Shown piece after piece: positions 43,010 to 54,239 of a stretch of 64,000 nucleotides of DNA (its first letter is position 1; each line of letters begins with the position of its first letter). The position numbers and the translations under genes are program-made. A model generated the notes under the pieces. The model was not told the DNA's origin and ran no database searches. It saw nothing but the letters and a program-made list of their open reading frames with translations. The stretch is from Bordetella ansorpii (lineage in GTDB: Bacteria > Pseudomonadota > Gammaproteobacteria > Burkholderiales > Burkholderiaceae_B). Where the stretch lies: the NCBI RefSeq assembly GCF_900078315.1, contig NZ_FKBS01000015.1, positions 1-64,000 of the forward strand, written 5' to 3'.

Positions 43010-43450
43010 ATGTCTGATATTCAACTCAATTCGCTGAAGCCCGCCGAGGGCAGCAAGCACGCCCGCCGCCGCGTCGGCCGTGGCATCGGCTCCGGTCTGG
43101 GCAAGACCGCCGGCCGTGGCCACAAGGGTCAGAAGTCGCGTTCGGGCGGCTTCCACAAGGTCGGTTTCGAAGGCGGTCAGATGCCGCTGCAGCGTCGCCT
43201 GCCCAAGCGTGGTTTCACGCCCCTGGGTCAGCACCTGTACGCGCAAGTCCGCCTGTCCGACCTGCAGGCCCTGGAAGTCGAAGAAGTCGACGTCCAGGCC
43301 CTGAAGGCTGCCGGCGTGGTTGGCCAGCAAGTGCGTTATGCCAAGGTCATCAAGTCGGGCGAACTGTCGCGCAAGGTTACCCTGCGCGGCATCACCGCGA
43401 CGGTCGGCGCTCGCGCTGCCATCGAAGCCGCTGGCGGCTCGCTTGCTTGA
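43010..43450 (+). CDS. rplO: 50S ribosomal protein L15
   Basis: This 146-residue late-assembly L15 begins with [20 protein letters not shown]. The glycine-rich RNA-binding N-terminal region ([39 protein letters not shown]) is typical. It ends 14 bases before secY. Confidence 0.98.
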   Translation: MSDIQLNSLKPAEGSKHARRRVGRGIGSGLGKTAGRGHKGQKSRSGGFHKVGFEGGQMPLQRRLPKRGFTPLGQHLYAQVRLSDLQALEVEEVDVQALKAAGVVGQQVRYAKVIKSGELSRKVTLRGITATVGARAAIEAAGGSLA

Positions 43451-43464
43451 ACTTGAGGTGACGT

Positions 43465-44790
43465 GTGGCTAAAGCACAGGCACTGGGCAAGACGGGGGCG
43501 CGGTACGGCGATCTGAAACGCCGTCTCGTGTTCCTGGTGCTCGCCCTGGTTGTATATCGTCTGGGCACGCATATTCCCGTTCCGGGCATCAACCCGGATG
43601 CGCTGGCAGACCTGTTCCGCCAGAACCAGGGCGGTATCCTGGGCCTGTTCAACATGTTCTCGGGCGGGGCGCTGTCGCGCTTCTCGATCTTCGCCCTGGG
43701 GATCATGCCGTACATCTCCGCCTCGATCATCATGCAACTGATGTCGGTGGTGGTGCCGTCCCTCGAAGCCCTCAAGAAAGAGGGCGAGGCCGGCCGGCGC
43801 AAGATCACCCAGTACACCCGCTACGGCACTGTCGTGCTGGCGCTGGTGCAGGCGGTCGGGATTTCGATTGCGCTGGAGTCGCAGCCTGGTCTGGTGACGG
43901 ACCCGGGTCTCGTCTTCCGCTTCACGACCGTGATCACGCTGGTCACCGGCACCATGTTCGTCATGTGGCTGGGCGAGCAGATCACCGAGCGTGGACTGGG
44001 TAATGGGATCTCGATCCTGATCTTCGCCGGTATCGTCGCGGGCTTGCCCACGGCGCTGGCCGGATTGCTGGATCTGGTGCGTACCAGCTCGATGTCGGTG
44101 CCGTCGGCGCTGTTCATCGTGGCCCTGATCGTTCTGGTGACTGCGTTCGTGGTGTTCGTCGAACGTGGCCAGCGCAAGATCACCGTGAACTACGCCAAGC
44201 GCCAGGTCGGCAACAAGGTGTATGGCGGGCAAAGCTCGCACCTGCCGCTGAAGCTGAACATGGCCGGGGTGATTCCGCCGATCTTCGCATCGTCGATCAT
44301 TCTGTTCCCGGCCACGATCAGCAGTTGGTTCTCCAACAGCAGCGGCATGACCTGGCTGCGCGACCTGGCTGTGGCGCTTGAACCGCGCCAACCGCTGTAC
44401 GTCACGCTTTACTCGGTTGCCATTATTTTCTTCTGCTTCTTCTACACGGCCCTGGTGTTCAACAGCCGTGAGACCGCAGATAACCTGAAGAAGAGCGGTG
44501 CGTTCGTCCCCGGTATTCGTCCCGGTGAACAGACGGCTCGCTACATCGACAAGATCCTGATGCGCCTGACTCTGGCTGGCGCCCTCTACATCACGTTGGT
44601 GTGCTTGCTGCCCGAGTTCCTGGTGATGCGCTGGAACGTCCCGTTCTACTTCGGTGGTACGTCCCTGTTGATTATTGTTGTTGTAACGATGGACTTCATG
44701 GCTCAGGTTCAGGCCTACATGATGTCTCACCAATACGATTCGCTGCTCAAGAAGTCCAACTTCAAGGGCGCGGGAATGCCGATGCGGTAA
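43465..44790 (+). CDS. secY: Preprotein translocase subunit SecY
   Basis: This 441-residue SecY is the central pore of the SecYEG inner-membrane channel. Ten hydrophobic helices are visible. The signature [20 protein letters not shown] sits near helix 2 and the cytoplasmic loop has [20 protein letters not shown]. The start codon is GTG (43465) with GAGG upstream. Its place after rplO is the normal spc-operon order. Confidence 0.98.
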   Translation: MAKAQALGKTGARYGDLKRRLVFLVLALVVYRLGTHIPVPGINPDALADLFRQNQGGILGLFNMFSGGALSRFSIFALGIMPYISASIIMQLMSVVVPSLEALKKEGEAGRRKITQYTRYGTVVLALVQAVGISIALESQPGLVTDPGLVFRFTTVITLVTGTMFVMWLGEQITERGLGNGISILIFAGIVAGLPTALAGLLDLVRTSSMSVPSALFIVALIVLVTAFVVFVERGQRKITVNYAKRQVGNKVYGGQSSHLPLKLNMAGVIPPIFASSIILFPATISSWFSNSSGMTWLRDLAVALEPRQPLYVTLYSVAIIFFCFFYTALVFNSRETADNLKKSGAFVPGIRPGEQTARYIDKILMRLTLAGALYITLVCLLPEFLVMRWNVPFYFGGTSLLIIVVVTMDFMAQVQAYMMSHQYDSLLKKSNFKGAGMPMR

Positions 44791-44795
44791 GCACA

Positions 44796-45014
44796 ATGTC
44801 CAAGGACGACGTCATTCAGATGCAAGGCGAGGTTCTCGAGAACCTCCCCAACGCGACTTTTCGCGTCAAGCTTGAAAATGGCCACGTAGTGTTGGGCCAC
44901 ATTTCCGGCAAGATGCGCATGCATTACATCCGGATTCTGCCGGGCGACAAGGTCACAGTGGAGCTCACGCCCTATGACCTGACTCGAGCCAGGATCGTAT
45001 TCCGCTCGAAGTAA
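44796..45014 (+). CDS. infA: Translation initiation factor IF-1
   Basis: A 72-residue OB-fold protein, [20 protein letters not shown], then [20 protein letters not shown] and [20 protein letters not shown]. This is standard IF-1, which binds the 30S A site during initiation. The frame is open further upstream only inside secY; the ATG at 44796 is five bases after the secY stop. Confidence 0.97.
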   Translation: MSKDDVIQMQGEVLENLPNATFRVKLENGHVVLGHISGKMRMHYIRILPGDKVTVELTPYDLTRARIVFRSK

Positions 45015-45049
45015 GAGCCCCCCGGTTTTCGGAAAATTAGGAGTCATCC

Positions 45050-45163
45050 ATGAAAGTAATGGCCTCGGTCAAGCGGATCTGCCGCAACTGCAAAGTCATC
45101 AAACGTCACGGCGTCGTGCGCGTCATCTGCACTGACCCGCGTCATAAGCAGCGTCAAGGCTGA
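45050..45163 (+). CDS. rpmJ: 50S ribosomal protein L36
   Basis: A 37-codon gene reading [20 protein letters not shown] and ending [14 protein letters not shown]. The zinc ligands CRNC, Cys27 and His32 are all present, so this is the zinc-binding form. AGGAG lies just upstream of the ATG. It sits between infA and rpsM, the normal position. Confidence 0.97.
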
Positions 45164-45218
45164 GCCGGTCGACACCGGACAGTACCCACGCTAAGAACGG
45201 ATATATCAAGGAACAGTC

Positions 45219-45584
45219 ATGGCCCGTATTGCTGGCATTAACATTCCGCCGCAACAGCACGCCGAGATCGGCCTGACCGCCATTTTTGGCATCGGCCGCA
45301 CCCGCGCTCGCAAGATTTGCGAAGCTGCTGGCGTCCCCGTTGACAAGAAGGTCAAGGATCTGAACGACGCTGAACTGGAGCGCATCCGCGAACACGTTGG
45401 CGTGTTCACGGTGGAAGGCGACCTGCGTCGTGAAGTGCAGCTGTCGATCAAGCGTCTGATCGACCTGGGAACCTATCGCGGCATGCGCCACAAGCGCGGC
45501 CTGCCCGTGCGCGGCCAGCGCACCCGCACCAACGCCCGCACCCGCAAGGGCCCGCGTCGCGCTGCGGCTTCCCTGAAGAAATAA
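45219..45584 (+). CDS. rpsM: 30S ribosomal protein S13
   Basis: This 121-residue head protein contacts the P-site tRNA. It has [39 protein letters not shown], and the basic tail [20 protein letters not shown]. It starts the alpha-operon portion (S13-S11-S4-alpha-L17). Confidence 0.98.
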   Translation: MARIAGINIPPQQHAEIGLTAIFGIGRTRARKICEAAGVPVDKKVKDLNDAELERIREHVGVFTVEGDLRREVQLSIKRLIDLGTYRGMRHKRGLPVRGQRTRTNARTRKGPRRAAASLKK

Positions 45585-45599
45585 TCGAGGAACTGGATA

Positions 45600-46001
45600 A
45601 TGGCGAAAGCTTCCACCAGCGGCGCTTCGCGCGTGCGCAAAAAGGTCAAGAAGAACGTCTCGGACGGCATCGCGCACGTCCACGCGTCCTTCAACAACAC
45701 CATCATCACCATCACCGATCGCCAGGGCAATGCCCTGTCGTGGGCGACGTCGGGCGGCGCTGGCTTCAAGGGCTCGCGCAAGTCGACCCCGTTCGCCGCG
45801 CAGGTTGCCGCTGAAACGGCTGGCCGCGTCGCGATGGAATACGGCATCAAGACCCTCGAAGTGCGTATCAAGGGTCCTGGTCCTGGCCGTGAATCGTCGG
45901 TGCGCGCGCTCAATGCGCTGGGCATCAAGATCTCCAGCATCGCTGACATCACGCCCGTTCCGCACAACGGCTGCCGTCCGCCGAAGCGTCGTCGTATCTA
46001 A
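45600..46001 (+). CDS. rpsK: 30S ribosomal protein S11
   Basis: This 133-residue platform protein shows [40 protein letters not shown] and the end [18 protein letters not shown], all as expected. It follows rpsM by 15 bases. Confidence 0.98.
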
Positions 46002-46012
46002 AGGGAATCCAC

Positions 46013-46636
46013 ATGGCACGTTATATTGGACCCAAGTGCAAGCTCTCGCGCCGCGAGGGTACTGACCTGTTCCTCAAGAGCGCCCGCCGCTCGCTGGATT
46101 CCAAGTGCAAGCTGGACTCCAAGCCCGGCCAGCACGGTCGCACCTCCGGCGCCCGTACGTCGGACTACGGCCTGCAACTGCGCGAGAAGCAAAAGCTCAA
46201 GCGCATGTACGGCGTTCTGGAAAAGCAGTTCCGCAAGTACTTCGCTGAAGCCGACCGCGTCCGTGGCAACACGGGCGAGAAGCTGATCCAGCTGCTGGAA
46301 TCGCGTCTGGACAACGTCGTCTACCGCATGGGCTTCGGCTCGACGCGCGCTGAAGCGCGTCAGCTGGTCAGCCACCGCGCCATCGAGCTGAACGGCCACA
46401 CCGCCGACATCGCCTCGATGCTGGTCAAGGCTGGCGACGTCATCAGCGTCCGCGAGAAGTCGAAGACGCAAGGCCGCATCAAGGAATCGCTCGATCTGGC
46501 CACCAGCATCGGCATGCCCCAGTGGGTCGAAGTCGACACCGCCAAGATGTCCGGCGTGTTCAAGTCGGCTCCCGATCGCGCTGATGTCGCTCGCGACATC
46601 AACGAATCGATGGTCGTCGAACTGTACTCGCGTTAA
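46013..46636 (+). CDS. rpsD: 30S ribosomal protein S4
   Basis: This 207-residue S4 is a primary 16S rRNA binder and, in E. coli, the repressor of the alpha operon. It has [39 protein letters not shown] and the S4 RNA-binding domain [20 protein letters not shown]. It lacks the N-terminal zinc Cys cluster. Confidence 0.98.
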   Translation: MARYIGPKCKLSRREGTDLFLKSARRSLDSKCKLDSKPGQHGRTSGARTSDYGLQLREKQKLKRMYGVLEKQFRKYFAEADRVRGNTGEKLIQLLESRLDNVVYRMGFGSTRAEARQLVSHRAIELNGHTADIASMLVKAGDVISVREKSKTQGRIKESLDLATSIGMPQWVEVDTAKMSGVFKSAPDRADVARDINESMVVELYSR

Positions 46637-46644
46637 TTCGCGAT

Positions 46645-46673
46645 GGCCTGCCGGCGCATTGCGCTGGCAGGCC
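46645..46673 (+). repeat. Strong hairpin between rpsD and rpoA
   Basis: GGCCTGCC (46645-46652) pairs with GGCAGGCC (46666-46673), and an inner GCGC/GCGC extends the stem around ATT. There is no T-run, so it looks like a processing or attenuation element more than a terminator. Confidence 0.55.
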
Positions 46674-46696
46674 GGTACGAAACGCATCGCCGTCAT

Positions 46697-46728
46697 GGCC
46701 CGCTACCGCCTTTCTGGTGGAGCGGGCC
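46697..46728 (+). repeat. Second hairpin between rpsD and rpoA
   Basis: GGCCCGCT (46697-46704) pairs with AGCGGGCC (46721-46728) over a 16-base loop, followed by TTGCGGTTG. It could be a weak terminator or attenuator that lowers rpoA expression relative to the ribosomal genes; uncertain. Confidence 0.45.
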
Positions 46729-46838
46729 TTGCGGTTGTGTGAAGCGAGGCGTGGCGACTAGCCCGCAAACCTTTTTTCCCACCTTCCATCAGCCTTATCG
46801 GTGTAACGAGCCGAGGGTATTGAAAAGGAACTCAGTAC

Positions 46839-47825
46839 ATGTCCACTCAAGGTTTCCTGAAGCCGCGTTCCATCGAAGTCGAACCGGTCGGCACGCATCA
46901 CGCCAAGATCGTGATGGAGCCGTTCGAGCGCGGTTACGGCCACACGCTGGGCAACGCCCTGCGCCGCATCCTGCTGTCGTCGATGACCGGCTACGCGCCC
47001 ACCGAAGTGCAGATGACGGGTGTCGTGCATGAATACTCGACCATCCCCGGCGTGCGCGAAGACGTGGTCGACATCCTGCTGAACCTGAAGGGCGTGGTGT
47101 TCAAGCTGCACAATCGCGACGAAGTCACCCTGGTCCTGCGCAAGAACGGCGCCGGCGTGGTGGTGGCCGGCGATATCGAGCTGCCGCACGACGTCGAGAT
47201 CATCAACCCCGACCACGCCATCTGCAACCTGACCGACGCCGGCAAGCTCGAGATGCAGATCAAGGTCGAGAAGGGCCGTGGCTATGTGCCGGGCAACGTG
47301 CGCGCGCTGTCGGAAGACCGCACCCACACCATCGGCCGCATCGTGCTGGACGCGTCGTTCAGCCCCGTGCGCCGCGTCAGCTACGCGGTGGAAAGCGCCC
47401 GTGTGGAACAGCGTACCGACCTCGACAAGCTGGTTCTGGACGTCGAAACCAACGGCGTGATCTCGCCCGAGGAAGCCGTGCGCCAGTCGGCCCGCATCCT
47501 GATGGACCAGATCTCCGTGTTCGCCGCCCTGGAAGGCGCGGGCGATTCGTACGAAGCCCCGGTCCGCGGCACGCCGCAGATCGACCCCGTGCTGCTGCGC
47601 CCGGTCGACGACCTGGAACTGACCGTGCGTTCGGCCAACTGCCTGAAGGCCGAAAACATCTACTACATCGGCGACCTGATCCAGCGTACCGAGAACGAAC
47701 TGCTCAAGACCCCGAACCTGGGTCGCAAGTCGCTCAACGAGATCAAGGAAGTGCTGGCCGCACGCGGCCTGACGCTGGGCATGAAGCTCGAAAACTGGCC
47801 CCCGCTGGGTCTCGAGCGCCCCTGA
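46839..47825 (+). CDS. rpoA: RNA polymerase alpha subunit
   Basis: This 328-residue alpha subunit has the N-terminal assembly domain ([33 protein letters not shown]) through about residue 235. After the linker comes the C-terminal DNA- and activator-binding domain ([40 protein letters not shown]). Its place between rpsD and rplQ is standard. The roughly 200-base gap upstream contains two hairpins. Confidence 0.98.
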   Translation: MSTQGFLKPRSIEVEPVGTHHAKIVMEPFERGYGHTLGNALRRILLSSMTGYAPTEVQMTGVVHEYSTIPGVREDVVDILLNLKGVVFKLHNRDEVTLVLRKNGAGVVVAGDIELPHDVEIINPDHAICNLTDAGKLEMQIKVEKGRGYVPGNVRALSEDRTHTIGRIVLDASFSPVRRVSYAVESARVEQRTDLDKLVLDVETNGVISPEEAVRQSARILMDQISVFAALEGAGDSYEAPVRGTPQIDPVLLRPVDDLELTVRSANCLKAENIYYIGDLIQRTENELLKTPNLGRKSLNEIKEVLAARGLTLGMKLENWPPLGLERP

Positions 47826-47850
47826 GCGTTGTAAGCGTCCCACAGGCGAT

Positions 47851-47875
47851 GGCGCACGATGTGTTATCGTGCGCC
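47851..47875 (+). repeat. Perfect 10-bp inverted repeat between rpoA and rplQ
   Basis: GGCGCACGAT (47851-47860), a five-base loop, then ATCGTGCGCC (47866-47875). No T-run follows. A second short stem, CGGGTTT/AAACCCG (47930-47949), lies in the same 190-base gap. Both may be processing or stability elements. Confidence 0.5.
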
Positions 47876-48015
47876 CCGCCTCGGGCAATCCAGATTTTTG
47901 CAGTACCTCTTTTCCACCGGACCGCGACTCGGGTTTCAACGTAAACCCGGCCGATAGAAGAACCGGATAACCACGAAGACGGAAACGTCCTCACCTAGAT
48001 TCAAAGGAAATCATC

Positions 48016-48411
48016 ATGCGTCACGGTAATGGCCTTCGCAAACTCAATCGCACCAGCAGCCACCGTCTTGCCATGTTCCGCAACATGGCCGTTTCGCTGA
48101 TCACTCACGAAGCGATCAAGACCACCCTGCCGAAGGCGAAAGAACTGCGCCGCGTCGTCGAACCCCTGATCACGCTGGGCAAAGAGCCCACCCTGGCCAA
48201 CAAGCGCCTGGCGTTTGCTCGCCTGCGCGATCGCGACGCCGTGGTCAAGCTGTTTGCCGACATCGGCCCGCGCTACGCGGCCCGTAACGGCGGCTACACC
48301 CGCATCCTGAAGATGGGCTTCCGTCAAGGCGACAACGCTCCCATGGCTTTCATGGAACTGGTTGACCGTCCGGAAGTCGATGCTTCGGAAACCGAAGGCG
48401 ACGCCGAATAA
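48016..48411 (+). CDS. rplQ: 50S ribosomal protein L17
   Basis: This 131-residue L17 begins [20 protein letters not shown] and continues [40 protein letters not shown], with an acidic tail. It is the last gene of the ribosomal cluster and is followed by a terminator. Confidence 0.98.
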   Translation: MRHGNGLRKLNRTSSHRLAMFRNMAVSLITHEAIKTTLPKAKELRRVVEPLITLGKEPTLANKRLAFARLRDRDAVVKLFADIGPRYAARNGGYTRILKMGFRQGDNAPMAFMELVDRPEVDASETEGDAE

Positions 48412-48449
48412 CACGGCAACGCATCGGCAGCGTCGTATGCTGAAAGTAG

Positions 48450-48471
48450 AACGGGCCTTCGGGCCCGTTTT
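48450..48471 (+). terminator. Intrinsic terminator after rplQ
   Basis: AACGGGCC (48450-48457), a TTCG tetraloop, GGCCCGTT (48462-48469) and a T-run (48468-48471) form a textbook Rho-independent terminator that ends the rplN-rplQ operon. Confidence 0.9.
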
Positions 48472-48573
48472 GCTTTCGGGGCGCCGGTATCGGCGGCGAT
48501 GCCTTGCGCGCGTTGGCGCGGCGCCGGGGCAGCGTGCCGGGCCGCTGGCCACCGCGATTGGATCGCAGTCCAG

Positions 48574-49017
48574 TCAGCCGGCCGGGTCCGGCGAGGCCTC
48601 GCGCAGCGCCTGAGCCGTTTCCGCCAGCACCCGCGCATCCGCCTGGGGCGGCATGATGAAGGTCAGGTCGCGCTCTTCGATGTACTGGGTGGACGTCACG
48701 TCCTGCGGGTCGTGCATGGGAATCACGTGCGCATGGGCGTGCGCGACGTGGATGCCGGTGTACGCGAACGCCACGCGCGGCACGTCGTACAACTGCTTCA
48801 TGCGGCGCGCCAGGCGCTGGCCCAGGGCGAGCGATTGCGCCGCGATTTCGGGCGGCAGATCCTCGAAGTACGGGTGGTGCGCCTTCGGGATGATCAGCAC
48901 ATGGCCCGGGCGCACCGGATGGATGTCCAGGAACGCCAGCAGGGCGTCGTCCTCGTGCACGACGTGGGCGGGGATATCGCGCCGCGCGATGCGGCAGAAC
49001 AGGCAATCGTCCGACAT
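48574..49017 (-). CDS. HIT-family nucleotide-binding protein
   Basis: This 147-residue histidine-triad protein begins MSDDCLFCRIARRDIPAHVV. It has the family core AFLDIHPVRPGHVLIIPKAH and the catalytic HAHAHVIPMHD (HxHxH). HIT proteins hydrolyse or transfer nucleoside monophosphates. The frame is open for hundreds of codons upstream on this strand, but that is a shadow of dsbD. The start at 49015-49017 aligns with family starts, and the gene is divergent from cutA. Confidence 0.93.
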   Translation of the reverse strand: MSDDCLFCRIARRDIPAHVVHEDDALLAFLDIHPVRPGHVLIIPKAHHPYFEDLPPEIAAQSLALGQRLARRMKQLYDVPRVAFAYTGIHVAHAHAHVIPMHDPQDVTSTQYIEERDLTFIMPPQADARVLAETAQALREASPDPAG

Positions 49018-49101
49018 GCAGGGTCTCTCCGGGCAAGGGTGGGCCGAATCGATAAAATACTCCCGGCGGTCCGTCGTGGACCGATTTTTCCGGAGCCCCG
49101 C

Positions 49102-49443
49102 ATGATGCGCGACGACGATCCGGTGCTGGTGATCAGCAACGCGCCCGACACGCTGCTGGCCAAGCGCATCGCCCACGTGCTGGTCGAGGACGGCCTGGCC
49201 GCCTGCGTGAACCTTGGCGTGCCCGCGCTGTCCGTATATCGCTGGCAAGGCGAGATCGAGGGCGCCGAGGAAATCCCGCTCACCATCAAGACCACCTGGG
49301 CCCGCCAGCAGGACGTGGTGCAGGCGCTGGCGCGGCTGCACCCCTACGAGGTGCCCGAAATCATCGTGGTGCCCGTCGTGGGCGGCCTGGCCTCGTATCT
49401 GGACTGGATACGCGAGCAGACCCGCCCCACGGGCGCGCAATAA
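49102..49443 (+). CDS. cutA: Divalent-cation tolerance protein CutA
   Basis: This 113-residue CutA1 family trimeric protein shows NLGVPALSVYRWQGEIEGAE, EEIPLTIKTTWARQQDV and LHPYEVPEIIVVPVVGGLAS, the characteristic HPYEVPEI motif. I start at the ATG at 49102, where GGAG has six-base spacing. The role in copper tolerance is debated in the family. It precedes dsbD by nine bases, so the two are probably co-transcribed, as in many proteobacteria. Confidence 0.95.
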   Translation: MMRDDDPVLVISNAPDTLLAKRIAHVLVEDGLAACVNLGVPALSVYRWQGEIEGAEEIPLTIKTTWARQQDVVQALARLHPYEVPEIIVVPVVGGLASYLDWIREQTRPTGAQ

Positions 49444-49452
49444 GAGAACGCC

Positions 49453-51405
49453 ATGCGGCAGCAAGCAGCGGTTTCCGTCGGCCCATCCCGTGCAGCCTGG
49501 CTGCGCGCCTGGGCGTTCCTGTGCCTGCTGGCGCTGTGCGCGCTGCTGGCCGGCCGCCATGCCAATGCCGCTACCGAGGCCGACTTCCTCGACCCCGAGA
49601 AGGCTTTCGCCTTCAGCGCCACGATGACGGCGCCCGATACCCTGGAACTGCGCTACAAGGTCGCCCCGGGCTATTACATGTACCGTGAGCGCTTCGCGCT
49701 GGCCGCCGATCCGGCCCAGCCGGTGGTGCTGGGCGATCCCATCTATCCCCAGGGCGAGGTCAAGCACGATCCCACCTTCGACAAGGAGATGGAGGTCTAT
49801 CACCGCGACCTGGCCATCCGGGTGCCGCTGGCCGCGGGCGCGCAGGGGCCGCTTACGATCACCGTCACCAGCCAGGGCTGCGCGGATGCCGGCCTGTGCT
49901 ATCCGCCCATGGATCACGCCGTGAAGCTGGTGGCCGCGGGCACCGGGTATGCCATAGAAGGCCGGCAGGCGTCGTCGCCGGAGCAGGGCGCGGGATTGAG
50001 CCTCGCCCAATCCTCGCAAGGCAGTACGCCTGCGGTAGCGGGCACCGGCGCCACGGCCCCGGCCGACACCAGCCTGGGTTCCCTGCTGCATGCCGGCGAC
50101 GTCGGCCTGGCGGGCGCGCTCAGCGGCCTGGGCTGGCTCAAGACGGCGGGCGTGTTCCTGCTGCTGGGCCTGCTGCTGGCGTTCACACCCTGCGTGCTGC
50201 CCATGATTCCCATCCTGTCCTCGGTGGTGCTGGGCGGCGCGCAGCGGCCCTCGCGCTGGCGTGGGCTGGGCCTGGCGGCGGCCTATGTGCTGGGCATGTC
50301 GGTGGTGTACACGGCCCTGGGCGTGGCCGCGGGCCTCAGCGGGGCAGGCCTGGCCGCCTGGCTGCAGACGCCATGGGTGCGGGGCCTGTTCGCATTGCTG
50401 CTGGCCGTGCTGGCCCTGGCCATGTTCGACGCCTTCACGTTCCAGATGCCGTCGGGCGTGCAGGCCCGGCTGGCCGAGCGGTCGAACCGGATTCCCGGTG
50501 GCCGGGTCACGGGTGCGGTGCTGATGGGGGCCGTGTCCGCCCTGATCGTGGGCCCGTGCGTGGCCGCGCCGCTGGCCGGCGCGCTGCTGTACATCTCGCA
50601 GACGGGAGACGTGTTGCTGGGAGGCTCGGCGCTGTTCGCCCTGGCCTGGGGCATGGGCGTGCCGCTGCTGCTGGTGGGGGCTTCGGCGGGCACGCTGCTG
50701 CCGCGCACCGGCCCGTGGATGGAAGGCGTCAAGCGCCTGTTCGGCCTGCTGCTGCTGGCCACGGCCTGGTGGATGGTGATTCCCATCGTGCCCACTTGGG
50801 CGCAGATGCTGGGCTGGGCCTTCCTGGCCATCGTGGGCGCGGTCATGCTGCGGGCGTTCGACGCCTTGCCGCAGGGCGCCGGCGCCGCACGCATGTTCGG
50901 CAAGGGCCTGGGCCTGCTGCTGGCGCTGGCGGCCGCGGCATGGCTGGTCGGCGCCGTCAGCGGCGGCCGAGACGTGCTGCAGCCCCTGGCCCATCTGGCG
51001 GCGCGCGAATCCTCGGGCGGCATGGCCGCGGCCGGCGCGGCGCCCGAAGCCAGGTTCCAGCGCGTGCGCAGCAACGCCGAGCTGGATGCGCTGCTGGCCA
51101 GCAGCTCCAGGCCGGTCATGCTGGATTTCTATGCCGACTGGTGCATCTCTTGCAAAGAGATGGAGCGCTTCACCTTCACCGACCCCCAGGTGGCCGCGCG
51201 CATGGCCGGCATGGTGCTGGTGCAGGCCGACGTCACGCAGAACAACGCCGACGATCGCGCGCTGCTCAAGCGCTTCAAGCTGTTCGGCCCGCCGGGCATC
51301 ATGTTTTTCGCGCCGGGTGGCCGCGAGTTGACCGACGTCCGCGTCATCGGCTTCCAGGACGCGCGCCGCTTTGCGGCGACGCTGGAGAAAGTCAGCGCCC
51401 GCTGA
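49453..51405 (+). CDS. dsbD: Thiol:disulfide interchange protein DsbD
   Basis: This 650-residue inner-membrane protein passes electrons from cytoplasmic thioredoxin to periplasmic partners. The signal segment is near residues 14-40. The N-terminal alpha domain has the redox pair in CADAGLCYPP. The multi-helix beta domain has FTPCVLPMIPIL and GPCVAAPLAGALL, with its Cys pair. The C-terminal thioredoxin domain has DWCISCKE near residue 562. All six redox Cys positions are accounted for. It supplies reductant for cytochrome c maturation by the ResB/CcsB pair a few kilobases downstream. Confidence 0.96.
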   Translation: MRQQAAVSVGPSRAAWLRAWAFLCLLALCALLAGRHANAATEADFLDPEKAFAFSATMTAPDTLELRYKVAPGYYMYRERFALAADPAQPVVLGDPIYPQGEVKHDPTFDKEMEVYHRDLAIRVPLAAGAQGPLTITVTSQGCADAGLCYPPMDHAVKLVAAGTGYAIEGRQASSPEQGAGLSLAQSSQGSTPAVAGTGATAPADTSLGSLLHAGDVGLAGALSGLGWLKTAGVFLLLGLLLAFTPCVLPMIPILSSVVLGGAQRPSRWRGLGLAAAYVLGMSVVYTALGVAAGLSGAGLAAWLQTPWVRGLFALLLAVLALAMFDAFTFQMPSGVQARLAERSNRIPGGRVTGAVLMGAVSALIVGPCVAAPLAGALLYISQTGDVLLGGSALFALAWGMGVPLLLVGASAGTLLPRTGPWMEGVKRLFGLLLLATAWWMVIPIVPTWAQMLGWAFLAIVGAVMLRAFDALPQGAGAARMFGKGLGLLLALAAAAWLVGAVSGGRDVLQPLAHLAARESSGGMAAAGAAPEARFQRVRSNAELDALLASSSRPVMLDFYADWCISCKEMERFTFTDPQVAARMAGMVLVQADVTQNNADDRALLKRFKLFGPPGIMFFAPGGRELTDVRVIGFQDARRFAATLEKVSAR

Positions 51406-51422
51406 GGCAATGGCAGCAATGA

Positions 51423-51467
51423 AAACGGCCGGTGTGGAAGTCTCCTTCCACACCGGCCGTTTCGTTT
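51423..51467. terminator. Bidirectional terminator between dsbD and hemB
   Basis: A perfect 18-bp stem (51423-51440 with 51445-51462) around TCTC lies between convergent genes, with TTTCGTTTT on the plus side and AAAA on the other. It can end transcription from both directions. Confidence 0.9.
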
Positions 51468-51483
51468 TCCACCTACGTGCCGA

Positions 51484-53114
<1,631 letters not shown>

Positions 53115-53404
53115 GGGTATACCGGGGGGGTTGATTTCGATCCCTATTGTATAATCCGGCGTTTGCAACATAGGTCCCCGCACGAGGGATCGGCAAATTC
53201 GTCCGCGATTCTTGGTCAGTAGTATCTGAGTCAAAACGGGACTGAGTAAAGAGGGGCGGGAGGCCGGAGACGACACGTAAGCCATCGATCATGGCCATCA
53301 GGCCATGCGCGCGGCATACGCGACGTGGAAGCAGTAGGCGTGCGGGCAGGCGTAGGCGCGGTGTTCATCGTGCCTTGATCGATACCGATCGTCGAGGTTT
53401 ACAC

Positions 53405-54106
53405 ATGAAGCATGTGCTGTCCCGGATGTTGGTAGCAAGTGGGCTGATGCTGGTCGCATCGGCATACACCGTCAGTTCCGCAGCGGAAGCGGGCGCCGGA
53501 CCATCGAAACCCGATGCCGCGAAGGGCGAACAGCTGTTCACTCAGGGCGATGCCGCGCGAGGCATCATCGCCTGTGTGACCTGTCACGGGCCGGGGGGCA
53601 ACAGCTCGCTGCCGGCCAATCCCAATATCGCTGCCCAGCCGCACGAGTACCTGGTCAAGCAGCTCACCGACTTCAAGACCAAGGAAGGCGCCAAGATGCC
53701 TGCGCGCAATGGCGCGGGGGGCAATCCCTCGCCCATGACGGCCATCGTCCAGTCGATGACGCCACAGGACATGCAGAACGTGGCCTTGTATCTGGCTGCG
53801 CAACCCCTCAAGCAGCCTGCCACCGCCGGCCAGAAAGACCTGGTCGAACTGGGCCGCAAGATCTGGCGCGGCGGCCTGCCCGATCGCGGCGTGCCCGCCT
53901 GCGCGGCTTGCCACAGCGCCAATGGCGCCGGCATTCCCGGCCAGTATCCGCGCCTGTCGGGCCAGTTTCCCGCCTATCTGGAAGAGCAACTGAAGCTGTT
54001 TCGCAGCGGCGACCGCAAGAGCAGTGTTCCCATGCATGACATCGCGGACCGCATGACAGATGCCGACATCAAGGCCGTCGCCGACTACGCCGCCGGTCTG
54101 CGCTAA
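53405..54106 (+). CDS. Dihaem cytochrome c4
   Basis: The 233-residue periplasmic protein has a signal peptide (SRMLVASGLMLVASAYTVSS) and two class I haem sites, ACVTCHGPGG and ACAACHSANG. Each site is followed by distal Met candidates (for example KMPARNG and VPMHDIADRM). Two similar haem domains in tandem are typical of cytochrome c4, an electron donor to terminal oxidases. The start at 53405 is chosen for the signal peptide; the frame is open upstream without homology. Haem attachment would be done by the ResB/CcsB system encoded next. Confidence 0.94.
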   Translation: MKHVLSRMLVASGLMLVASAYTVSSAAEAGAGPSKPDAAKGEQLFTQGDAARGIIACVTCHGPGGNSSLPANPNIAAQPHEYLVKQLTDFKTKEGAKMPARNGAGGNPSPMTAIVQSMTPQDMQNVALYLAAQPLKQPATAGQKDLVELGRKIWRGGLPDRGVPACAACHSANGAGIPGQYPRLSGQFPAYLEEQLKLFRSGDRKSSVPMHDIADRMTDADIKAVADYAAGLR

Positions 54107-54207
54107 CATAGCGCCTGCCGGCCGTACCCCGTCAGGGGTGCTGTTTTGCAGCCGCCATTGAAACACTCGCGCACGGAACTCAAACCCGTGTCGCACTGTC
54201 CATGAAG

Positions 54208-54236
54208 GGGAGCCGCGGCGCCGCGGCTCCCTTTTT
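54208..54236 (+). terminator. Intrinsic terminator after cytochrome c4, just before resB
   Basis: A perfect palindrome of GGGAGCCGCGGC and its complement (54208-54231) is followed by TTTTT (54232-54236). It ends only four bases before the ATG used for resB. Either resB starts further downstream or most of its mRNA comes from read-through. Confidence 0.88.
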
Positions 54237-54239
54237 CAC

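Noticed and set aside
49018-51453. Long N-terminal extension of the HIT protein frame
   Set aside because: It is antisense to dsbD and low in complexity; the HIT domain starts at MSDDCLFC.
53150-53155. TATAAT as a promoter for cytochrome c4
   Set aside because: The -10 is perfect, but the nearest TTGATT is only 13 bases away and nothing resembling a -35 lies at 16-18 bases.
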